A stretch of DNA of 64,000 nucleotides from Paraburkholderia caffeinitolerans (GTDB taxonomy: Bacteria > Pseudomonadota > Gammaproteobacteria > Burkholderiales > Burkholderiaceae): contig NZ_CADIKL010000016.1 in the NCBI RefSeq assembly GCF_902859945.1, positions 62,001-126,000 of the forward strand, read 5' to 3'. How positions within the stretch are numbered: position 1 is the first letter of the stretch; each line of letters opens with the position of its first letter. Below are positions 34,701-40,455 of this stretch, one piece after another. Below the pieces are notes generated by a model that saw only the letters and a program-made list of their open reading frames with translations, was not told the origin of the DNA and ran no database searches. The translations under genes and the position numbers were made by a program.

Positions 34701-35043
34701 GCGTGGCGGTATTCCCTGCCGATCCCTCATCCTGGACGGCGGTCGAACGAGGTGCGGGGTCTGCGCCGCACTCAAGGCACATCAGATCCCCATCGTTCAT
34801 AGGGTGGCCGTTTGTGCACTGGATCTGACTATGTGGAGGCTGCGCCTGCCCGGCTGCCGCTTCGTTCAGGCTGGTAGCCGACTCGGCAGTCAAGACTTCT
34901 TGTGGCCTCCAGCCATTTTCCCGAATCGGCTGGCTGGACAAGTCCCAGTTGCACTGGGCTCCGCACACGGTGCCTTCACAATAGAATTCCTGAACGGAGC
35001 GCTCAGTCTTGCAGTTTGGGCAAAAACGCATCATTGCTGACAT
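28723..35043 (-). CDS. Giant zinc-ribbon/pseudokinase/DUF4011 helicase/nuclease
   Basis: A 2106-residue multidomain protein. Residues 8-31 and 76-92 are zinc ribbons (CPNCK; CTNGH...CLECG). Residues about 130-375 are a protein-kinase fold with HRDLRPG and TTRYMAPEA, but the VAIK Lys is replaced (AVLTLY), DFG reads GFG (ISGFGSA), and the Asn after HRD is Thr, so it is probably a pseudokinase. A DUF4011-like region (about 785-850, LYLGFPFLVYKDT) precedes an SF1 helicase: Walker A GPPGTGKS 991-998, YDEASQMP, SGDEKQMPP, and motif VI NVAVTRAR near 1920. The last 110 residues resemble REase_MTES_1575 nucleases (LDFAIANPETGLYAIGIECD). The start has an AGGA site, 8 bp after the radical-SAM gene. Fused helicase-nucleases of this type are typical of anti-phage systems. 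Confidence 0.88.
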   Translation of the reverse strand: MSAMMRFCPNCKTERSVQEFYCEGTVCGAQCNWDLSSQPIRENGWRPQEVLTAESATSLNEAAAGQAQPPHSQIQCTNGHPMNDGDLMCLECGADPAPRSTAVQDEGSAGNTATQVGERTPPATETQIEGWRLLRQISSTDGVRERYIAQHCDTNRQAVLTLYRQGAEPDPSVYDVVKRLPREHVPEIIATGRWDGRAYEVAEELSGGTLADVGIAVRDPATIRHVVDELGQALHSFSEAGLRHRDLRPGTLLVRSREPLDLVISGFGSARLSEFDLDIVSPLETTRYMAPEAIAGGVAAASDWWSLGMILLEQLTEGRCFEGINPHAFLIHVLSNGVSLPDDIDPSLHLLLRGLLARDRHQRWQWAQVKAWLNGEPVDAPSAATLESDTPEGASIALGAKQYHKPTVFALAAAERENWEEAREHLSRGALVTWAEQAGVSAKTLAGLRQATRLEEADEDCRLMIALKLLNSEMPLIIRGEIVTPGWLLQNPLEGYDLITGSVPTFLDRLETETWLSRLRARAEEVRQRAHNHSIELDEDTARVSMLSTSRARLAAQWEEKRLLFPDSTHPGLLSLSERRVISEEDLIVLLSAAISQFRSVEEILDQASNLAQREQILAFDHEAARAELALSRIELFRKIDERIEGFSRTGNQTIDEWAEQFRLERRLALHEAIVLLSVPAEQWLEPQKQQYVSQILDFFEKKVATAVMRGPLVRMTIGKTTGRVDVHELHGERHSSTALIEHLVQRNVQAVSIDPAIFGANVTLEGRLNALYRQTSLYKRDTGIDGLYLGFPFLVYKDTRSNTRPRIAPVLLWPVKLLMELGTRGQVALAFDGEREEVRLNPALEGLLGRDAIKAWRAVADDVLGRSALKAADVMDAFGMLANAERRQVSTLPSPGVEVPVGEMRLACSGVLFHVTFIGQAIGEDLRQLKVLSPSGTALESMLRLKDKSAYEQSEVAGTELERFLTVASDPSQESAVLQARQGPGLLVEGPPGTGKSQTIVNMVSDAIGRGKSLLIVCQKHAALEVVHKRLVAEGLGDRIVMVNDVNKDREPTIRAVREQLDAIFRGSNFDNGWVRQRERMAARIETLEGELDRQHEAIHRVDESTGLSYRVLLGELIKLEAGEPPVSVPQLRTKLSALDISALTTLEEQCAPLARYWLPAKFEGSALAQLKSFATDRATIEEFNTIFVALCEAERLRIETLAAHPARFDVYDPAPYRAWLDANASRLVALDDTQRKRLAKWLPLFRPADSADAEGHRHYTGLKELHRALLAVDGTAFDSQLSPALARAPEAELREIESRATLATKAPTFFSRLNPATYVRRGKLMKFAASCGAPATDETLVKLLAAARLELNWRPKRLALDAISRALHLDTVDPTCGPALSDECLTRLRQLEEVRELAQHLAIAPRGDEFDSAVLTGDRAPVEQLLDGFETAFVRHHARQHSLQALQLLDEWISGELADACRRAIAENISYQAPLNRILDALPTLAAYQQFRTRSKHVTLEALEVFALMRTHEAMLAGVPPEDLDWEVRRMINREARLGWKRRMEQETPELLLDQTEISTKITALAAADEEMRRLNREVLRNGIERNRLGSHRDWDDVTRLTGRRSRRLREFIEMGAGLGLMALRPVWLMNPDVASRVLPLKSNLFDSVVYDEASQMPVEYAIPTLFRGTLSVVSGDEKQMPPTAFFSGRTDSDEAEVYDGDQPDEDATEEERELFEDTWNRREIKDCPDLLQLARTALPASTLQIHYRSAYRELIGYSNSAFYENNLSVPVRHPDATVREVKPIELIQVNGLYEQQTNPDEADRVVDYLAEIWQLPYAERPSIGVVTFNRKQADLIEERLELRAETDETFRTAYREESDRLDSGEDMSVFVKNVENVQGDERDVIVFSTTFGRNGQGAFRRAFGVLGQKGGERRLNVAVTRARKKVVLVTSMPIRDISDMLNTQRKPAIPRDYLQGYMEYARAMSNGELQTGRALLGRMTSERAHAKIQQDGAPDGFASDVLAFLRSLGLSPVPAQEGDAFGLDFAIANPETGLYAIGIECDAPRHPLLRHARAREIWRPSVLSRAIPTLHRVSSQSWYHDPEVERARLKAAVESALAMEVTA

Positions 35044-35051
35044 TTCCTGTC

Positions 35052-35696
35052 TTATCTGATTTTCGCCTTGTCGGCGCTGATCCGGACTTCATGGCCCTGA
35101 TCAATCAATAGGTCTCTCAACCGCTGAAAGTCATTCCGGTTCGGTATCCCCGCGAACCAGGCGCTTCCGTCTTCGTCAAACATGACGTCCAGCGACTTGT
35201 CACTCTCGACAAGCCCCCGCTCGTAGACGCCAAATCGAGTTCGCCCAGCTTCTGTCAGAAGGTGAAGGCGCTGGTTGTCGCTTCCGCGCAGTGGTCGCGT
35301 ATGCGGTGTCTGTATCTCAAACGGATCGGTGATGAGTGCATCGACCAATCCGTCAATTCCAGCGAGCGTGTCCGTCAGCGCTTCAAACGGGTGTCCGCTA
35401 TATACGAGAACATCTCCGTGCCATCGGCTTCTTAGCGCCGAAAGCAGGGCAGATAGCGCATCCGGTTGCTCGAACGGCTCGCCGCCGGAAATAGTGACGC
35501 CCTCGGCATGAGGCAGCCAGCTCTCTAGCTGTTCCATTACCGCCTGGACGGTAGTTTCGCCGCCTGTGTTCGCCCAGGTGTCCGCAGATATACAACCGGG
35601 GCAGCGAATGCTGCAACCCTGGAACCAGATCCCGATTCGCTTACCCGGCCCGAGGGTCGTGACTGGGAAATGCAGACGCGAAATCTGGATATTCAT
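35052..35696 (-). CDS. Radical-SAM 4Fe-4S activase-like protein
   Basis: A 214-residue protein with the cluster motif CX3CX2C (C28, C32, C35 in FQGCSIRCPGC) and the SAM-binding GGEP at 71-74 (GVTISGGEPFEQP). Size and start (LGPGKRIGIWFQGC) resemble NrdG/PflA activating enzymes, which generate a glycyl radical on a partner. No glycyl-radical enzyme (no RVxGY-type end) is encoded nearby, so its substrate is unknown; the C-terminal third is not typical of NrdG. Three bases separate it from the upstream ATPase gene and eight from the giant gene, so it is an integral member of the operon. Confidence 0.87.
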   Translation of the reverse strand: MNIQISRLHFPVTTLGPGKRIGIWFQGCSIRCPGCISADTWANTGGETTVQAVMEQLESWLPHAEGVTISGGEPFEQPDALSALLSALRSRWHGDVLVYSGHPFEALTDTLAGIDGLVDALITDPFEIQTPHTRPLRGSDNQRLHLLTEAGRTRFGVYERGLVESDKSLDVMFDEDGSAWFAGIPNRNDFQRLRDLLIDQGHEVRISADKAKIR

Positions 35697-35699
35697 GGG

Positions 35700-37523
35700 T
35701 TACAGCTTTTCCAGATGGAACGAGCCAGTATCAATTCCGGTGATAGCAAAGCGGTCGCCCGGCTTCGCATCGTGGTCGAAAAGGCCGCGCGCCAGCGGAT
35801 TGATGAGTCGAGCCTCAATCTGGTTTCGGATCCCGCGCCCGCCGTTGGACAAATCGGCCAGGCATTGACGTCGCAGAGCGTCCAGCGATTCGCTTCTCAA
35901 CTCGACAGCCACCTCCTGGGTGTGAATGTCATCGAGGACGGCACGTACCATCTGCTCGAAGATTTCGTGCGCAATGTCTTCGCGGATGAAATCGAAGACG
36001 ATGACGTTCTCGCCGATGCGGTTCAGTATTTCCGGGCGGTTCAGCACGAGTTTGAAGTGCCGCTGGATTTCGCTGAGGACCTTCTCCTGGACCTCATTGA
36101 AATCCTCGCCGGGCAGCACGTTCGGCACTCGAGCACCGAACTCATCCTGACGATAGATGCCGAGGTTGGACGTGAAGATGATAAGCGCTTCGGAGAAGTA
36201 AACGCGGTCTCCGCGCCCCGATGTCAGCACGCCGTCGTCCAGAATCTGGAGGAACTTGTCGAGAATGCGCGGATGCGCCTTCTCGATTTCGTCGAACAGC
36301 ACGACACTGAAGGGCCGCTCGCGGATGGCGTTGGTGAGTTCGCCGCCGACGTCGTAGCCGACGTAACCAGGCGGCGCGCCAATGAGGCGCTGGTCAGCGT
36401 GCTCGGCGCTGAATTCCGACATGTCAAAGCGGATGTATGCGCTTTCGTCGCCAAACAGCAAGCTCGTAATCGTTTTCGCCAGTTCGGTTTTGCCAACCCC
36501 GGTGGGACCCGCGAGGAAGGCAACGCCACGCGGCCTGTTGCCCTTGCGCTGCGAGCCTACTCCCGTCATTGCGCGCTTCACGAGATCCAGCATGTGCGTG
36601 ACCGCGTGCGACTGGCCTTTGACGCGCTGGCGGACAGTCACTTCAGCGTTGCGTATCTTGTCGCGATCAATTTGCAGCCAGGGGTCTTCGGTTACGCCAA
36701 CCTTGTATCGCCGGACTGCATCGGCGATTTTATCCACTGTGACACCTTCGACCCGTGCGAGTGTCGCAATGGCGTTCATGTCTGCGAGGAGAAGGCCTTC
36801 GCTGCCATCAACGAAAGCCTTGTTGGCATCCGCGAGCATCTCCGGCGATGCTTGCGGCGTACCCGGAACGCCGCGCAGGAGCGCGGAAGACAGGGAGCGT
36901 CGGGCGATGCCATCGGGTTTCGCAACCGGGATGTGACGGACGCGCGGATTATCGATGAGCATCCAGTCGGGAAGGTCTCCCTCTTTGTCGACCACCCAAA
37001 CTACCGTGTTGAAGAACGGCCGCCGGTGCTGGCCGGCGGGGCGGGGAGCGACCGTGTGCGCCATTACGAGCGCCCGCGTGAAAAGGTTGTGCTCGGCGGC
37101 AGTCAGCGATTCCGTCCGAACCGCCAATCGCGAGGCAAAATCCACAACAAGCGCTACAGGTTCGCCGGAGAGCGTGGCGAGGCGCTCAAGACAAGTCGTC
37201 AATGCATCCAGACCACCGGGCGCTGCGCCTTCGACTGCCGTGAGACCTAGGAGTCGCAGGGTATCTTCTGCCGACTCAGTGGGCGGCACATGGCTGTCAG
37301 GGACAGTAAAGCCGGCGACAGGGTTCCACACAACTATCTGCTGATACCCCTCTGCGCGCAGGTTTAAGTTCAACATGCTCACAAGCGGTTGTGCTGTCAC
37401 CACGTTCGGCGCGATTTCGCACGCTTGCAGGTCTCGGACATTTCCCGAGAGAACGAACTGGCTCTTTAAAGGGAGAAATCGCAACAAATCCCGTAACCAG
37501 CGGGGCTTTACGTAGGCGGACAT
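35700..37523 (-). CDS. ClpB/ClpA-like AAA+ ATPase of the island operon
   Basis: A protein of about 607 residues with one canonical Clp-type AAA+ module in its C-terminal half: Walker A GPTGVGKT (339-346), pore loop GAPPGYVGY (382-390), Walker B VVLFDE (407-412), sensor TSN (451-453), and an arginine-finger region NRPEILNRIGENVIVF. The N-terminal half (LPLKSQFVLSGNVRDL...) is a degenerate P-loop-like domain lacking a Walker A. ClpB-type modules thread proteins through a pore. The start is taken as the ATG before SAYVKPRW; a GTG 105 bp upstream is possible. First gene of the operon. Confidence 0.88.
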   Translation of the reverse strand: MSAYVKPRWLRDLLRFLPLKSQFVLSGNVRDLQACEIAPNVVTAQPLVSMLNLNLRAEGYQQIVVWNPVAGFTVPDSHVPPTESAEDTLRLLGLTAVEGAAPGGLDALTTCLERLATLSGEPVALVVDFASRLAVRTESLTAAEHNLFTRALVMAHTVAPRPAGQHRRPFFNTVVWVVDKEGDLPDWMLIDNPRVRHIPVAKPDGIARRSLSSALLRGVPGTPQASPEMLADANKAFVDGSEGLLLADMNAIATLARVEGVTVDKIADAVRRYKVGVTEDPWLQIDRDKIRNAEVTVRQRVKGQSHAVTHMLDLVKRAMTGVGSQRKGNRPRGVAFLAGPTGVGKTELAKTITSLLFGDESAYIRFDMSEFSAEHADQRLIGAPPGYVGYDVGGELTNAIRERPFSVVLFDEIEKAHPRILDKFLQILDDGVLTSGRGDRVYFSEALIIFTSNLGIYRQDEFGARVPNVLPGEDFNEVQEKVLSEIQRHFKLVLNRPEILNRIGENVIVFDFIREDIAHEIFEQMVRAVLDDIHTQEVAVELRSESLDALRRQCLADLSNGGRGIRNQIEARLINPLARGLFDHDAKPGDRFAITGIDTGSFHLEKL

Positions 37524-38420
37524 GGCTGCGGCAATCGCGTGGGCAGAAAGCAAAACGTTACCATAAGCCAAAGTGGTAATTATGCGATTTGAATGGGTTT
37601 GATCACTTTCGGCAGGGCAAATCGGCACGAAGGTTCAGCCAAAGTTCAAACCCGGTCATTAAATATCGTTGCCTGCTCTATCCTTGGCTGGCGGTCGTAC
37701 TTTCAGAGGTGGCTCGCGGTGTCGGCGCGGTGAGAGATTCGTCGCCGGCAGGACAGGTCGAGTGTCTTGTGAATCGGCGTTGTCTGACGCCGTGTGTCGG
37801 GCTTTGGATGCGTCTTGAACCAGAGTGCGCTCGCTGGGAGTCTATGCTGTAGGCATACTGCCGCCGTCCCACAGACGGCGGACGGCATAAATAACCGTTC
37901 TCCCGCCAAACGCGATAACTAATATATTGTGAACTTCTTGAGAAACTGAAACTTTTAAACTTAAAAGAAGAGGTTTTTAATATTAAGAGCAGCTAACATA
38001 ACCTGGACATGACGCCAGGATTTGGGTTTCATCGCTTCATGTCCAGGTTGTGTTAGCTACCCTAACTGTGCCGCAAACGCCGTCTGAGCCTCTGCGCAGG
38101 AGGAACGTGGTCGTAGCGTTTGCAAGTAAGGCGAAGCTGAGACCGCATGGAGGCTTTTACTTCAGGCAAACGCAGCAGCCACGGGGGCAGTAGGCTGTCA
38201 ATCAAAATATTAGCCAAGAAACATGAGTTTGCGTCCTCAAAATAGGCCTGAAAGACGCATAGGCCTAATCGCCACGATGAATGTTGCTGCGACTGTGGAC
38301 ACGTCCGTGAGCCAACATAGAGTCGTACTGCGGCGTAGTGTTTCTGTAGCAAGCCCATGACGGCCGAGTTCACCGGTCGACGCGAACGTATATATCTCGC
38401 CAATTTTTGGGAGCTGGCGT
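37524..38420. other. Non-coding region between the operon and the truncated regulator
   Basis: Nearly 900 bp without a supported gene. It must carry the operon promoter at its left end. Noted elements are a hairpin CCGCCGTC-CCACA-GACGGCGG near 37862-37882 and the MITE-like inverted repeat at 37991-38058. A minus-strand frame of 121 codons at 38062-38427 has no ribosome site or recognisable domain, though a decayed gene cannot be excluded. Confidence 0.45.
37991..38058. repeat. MITE-like inverted repeat
   Basis: Two 22-bp arms (37991-38012 and 38037-38058), complementary at 21 of 22 positions, surround a 24-nt loop. The outer ends read AGCTAAC. The arms are far longer than needed for a terminator and the element sits in empty DNA, so a miniature transposable element or a large structured RNA are both possible. 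Confidence 0.6.
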
Positions 38421-38587
38421 GTGTCAAAAGAGAACACCGAGCGAATTCACAAGATTGTCCAGCGCATCCGTAAGCGAGGAGCAGTCACTCTTGAAGAATT
38501 GATGCGCGAGCTCGAGGTGTCGCGCGCGACGCTCAAAAGAGATTTCGACGTTCTGCGTGATCGCCTTGGTTGCCCGCTGGTGTGTAA
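38421..38587 (+). pseudogene. Truncated WYL-type HTH regulator
   Basis: The frame starts at a GTG with a GGAG site and reads a complete DeoR/HTH_11 winged helix: ERIHKIVQRIRKRGAVTLEE, then LEVSRATLKRDFDVLRDRLGCPLV. In WYL-domain regulators this continues into a YDR-type linker and the WYL sensor domain. Here it runs straight into the 43-bp repeat and stops at 38636 after unrelated residues. WYL regulators are common controllers of defence operons, and this one is divergent from the island operon, so it may be the remains of its regulator. A very short functional HTH protein cannot be excluded. Confidence 0.7.
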
Positions 38588-38630
38588 GGCTAGCCCAAAT
38601 TCCGTCCCGGTTTCAGCTGGAAATTTCCAG
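38588..38630 (+). repeat. Right 43-bp direct repeat of the accessory island
   Basis: Starts GGCTAGCCCAAATTCCGTCC and ends TGGAAATTTCCAG; differs from the left copy at two positions. It interrupts the WYL-type regulator frame at codon 56, so an insertion or deletion brought it here. Confidence 0.8.
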
Positions 38631-38742
38631 TTTTAAGCGGAACGGTTTTGTGGAACAGGGTCACTTTCGGCATTCTGGGTACAAACTTATTTGTTCGGGG
38701 ACATGAAGCACGCCCGTCGCGCGCCAGATCGGTCACCCGACC

Positions 38743-40170
38743 CTAGATCGTCCCGAATAACGCGCGTGGCCGATCGCGCAACGTGCGCGCGAGTATCTGC
38801 AAGGCGCGGGCCAACTGCTCGCGCGAACTCGCGCAGGCGAGGTTGATCCGCACGCCGTGCTCGGTGGTCGAGCGATCGACGGCAAACGCCGATGCAGGCA
38901 TCGTGCTTACGCCGCGCGCCTGCGCGTTGGCGGCGAAATCGTCGGAGCGCCACGGCTCGGGCACGCGCAGCCAGACAAACATGCACGCGGGGTCGCTATT
39001 GAGCAGTTCAGGCGGCAGCAATTCTCGCGCGAGCGCCTGGCGCGCCTGAAGCTCCACACGTTGTGCCTCCAGAATGACCTGCGCGGTGCCGTCCTCGATC
39101 CAGCGCGTGGTGATGAGCGTCGAGAGCGGCGCGGGCATCCATGCTGTCGTGCGCACGGCCTCGGCGGCCAGCGCGGCGCCGTGCGGCGGCGTCAGCAGAT
39201 AGCCGATGCGCAGCCCGGGCGCCAGGATCTTCGAGGTGGACGCGATATGGAAGGTCAGCTCGGGGCACAGGCTCGCGATGGTCGGCAGGCGCTTGCGCAG
39301 GAGCGGCCCGTAGACGTCGTCTTCGATGATGGCCACGTGATGCCGCCGCGCGATCTCCGCGAGCGCGAGCCTGCGTTCGAGACTCATCGTGACGACGCTC
39401 GGGTTCTGCAGATTCGGCACGGTGAAGATGGCCTTGACGCGCATGCGCTTGCACGCGTCCTCCAGATGCTCGGGCAGCAGCCCGTCGGCGTCGCTCGGAA
39501 TGCCGACGAGTTCGAACTGGAACGCCGGCGCAAGCGCTTTCAGACCGTAGTAGGTGAGCTGGTCCGAGAGAATCACGCCGTCGTGGCCCATCAGACTGCT
39601 CAGGACTGCGTAGAGTCCGTGCTGCGCGCCGCTCGTGACCACGAGATTCTCGGCCGAAGGCGTGAAGCCGGGCGCGGCGATCCACTTGGCGCCGGCCGCG
39701 CGCGCCCATTCGGGACCTTGCGGCGGCTGGTATTCCTGGGTTTCGGCAAAACGCGGGTCGCGCGCAATGACGGCCATGGTGCGCGCGAGTTGCGTGAGAA
39801 ATTCGCCGGTCGCAGGGCGGTTGACCGTCAGGTCGATCACGCCGTTCGTGCCTTCGCCCGGGGCTTGCGCATTGCGCTGCGCGCTCGCCGGTACGGCCGG
39901 CATCGCCCCGCCCGTGACGATCGAGCCGCGCCGCTTGCTCGCAACGATCAGGCCGCGCGCCTGGAGCTCCTTGTAGGCGCGCGAAACGGTCGATACGTTG
40001 ATGCCCAGCTCGATCGCCAGATCGCGTTGCGGCGGCAGCCGGCTGCCGGGCGGGTAGTGCCCGCTGCGGACCTGCTCCTCCAGATTGCGCGACACCTCGA
40101 GATAAGTGGCCTGGCGCCCTTTTGTATGGATGTCACTCTCAGATTTTGTCTGGTTTTCGTCCACTTTCAT
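38743..40170 (-). CDS. MocR-type GntR/aminotransferase regulator (second)
   Basis: A 475-residue MocR protein: GntR helix-turn-helix (YLEVSRNLEEQVRSGHYPPGSRLPPQRDLAIELGINVSTVSRAYKELQARG) and an aminotransferase-fold sensor with the PLP Lys in FHIASTSKILAPGLRIGYL. It is not a close copy of the MocR gene on the other side of the island. It is divergent from an amino-acid permease/oxidoreductase/binding-protein set and probably controls it, most likely through the repeated CACACAAA sites in the shared promoter region. Confidence 0.92.
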   Translation of the reverse strand: MKVDENQTKSESDIHTKGRQATYLEVSRNLEEQVRSGHYPPGSRLPPQRDLAIELGINVSTVSRAYKELQARGLIVASKRRGSIVTGGAMPAVPASAQRNAQAPGEGTNGVIDLTVNRPATGEFLTQLARTMAVIARDPRFAETQEYQPPQGPEWARAAGAKWIAAPGFTPSAENLVVTSGAQHGLYAVLSSLMGHDGVILSDQLTYYGLKALAPAFQFELVGIPSDADGLLPEHLEDACKRMRVKAIFTVPNLQNPSVVTMSLERRLALAEIARRHHVAIIEDDVYGPLLRKRLPTIASLCPELTFHIASTSKILAPGLRIGYLLTPPHGAALAAEAVRTTAWMPAPLSTLITTRWIEDGTAQVILEAQRVELQARQALARELLPPELLNSDPACMFVWLRVPEPWRSDDFAANAQARGVSTMPASAFAVDRSTTEHGVRINLACASSREQLARALQILARTLRDRPRALFGTI

Positions 40171-40342
40171 TCAAGTAATAACTCCATACAAAACTCGGCC
40201 TCCTGCCACTGCAAGCTGTTTGCCGATGCTCGTCCCACGACGACCTTGCTGCATCTTAAATCTAATATCCGTCTGTGTGGAAAAGGATTTTTGTGATTCT
40301 TGATCGGTGAGCCGGATTCGCGCCAGGGAAATTCCCGATCTC

Positions 40343-40384
40343 CACACAAAGACATTTCATTTGCACACAAAAAGTTATTGTGTG
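40343..40384. promoter_or_regulatory. Probable MocR operator region
   Basis: CACACAAA occurs at 40343 and again at 40364, spaced 21 bp (two helical turns), and the second copy pairs with TTGTGTG to form the palindrome CACACAA-N7-TTGTGTG (40364-40384). Same-face direct repeats in a divergent promoter are the usual pattern for MocR regulators. Confidence 0.5.
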
Positions 40385-40455
40385 AGTATGAGTTCACATT
40401 TTTGTTTGGACACGGATGCGGTGCAACACGCACTGTAGTACATGAGGAGATGCTC

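Larger units (their letters stand above)
26490..38630. mobile_element. Putative genomic island bounded by direct repeats
   Basis: About 12.1 kb between two near-identical 43-bp direct repeats. It holds a four-gene operon of accessory type, a small basic ORF, a MITE-like inverted repeat and a truncated regulator, with longer non-coding stretches and lower GC than both flanks. Outside it lie two unrelated MocR genes of ordinary core appearance. No integrase or transposase is present, so movement would depend on recombination between the repeats or on enzymes elsewhere. Confidence 0.55.

Noticed and set aside
28723..35043. Calling the giant protein a confirmed Mokosh component
   Set aside because: The helicase plus kinase combination is similar, but the kinase appears inactive, the nuclease is of a different type from the one I associate with Mokosh, and the partner genes differ. 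I keep it as a resemblance only.
35670..37250. Plus-strand open frame of 526 codons across the Clp-like ATPase
   Set aside because: Antisense to a gene with complete AAA+ motifs; no recognisable domain in the frame.
38062..38427. Minus-strand frame of 121 codons in the island flank
   Set aside because: No ribosome site, no domain, and it overlaps the start of the truncated regulator. A decayed gene is possible, so it is mentioned in the intergenic entry only.
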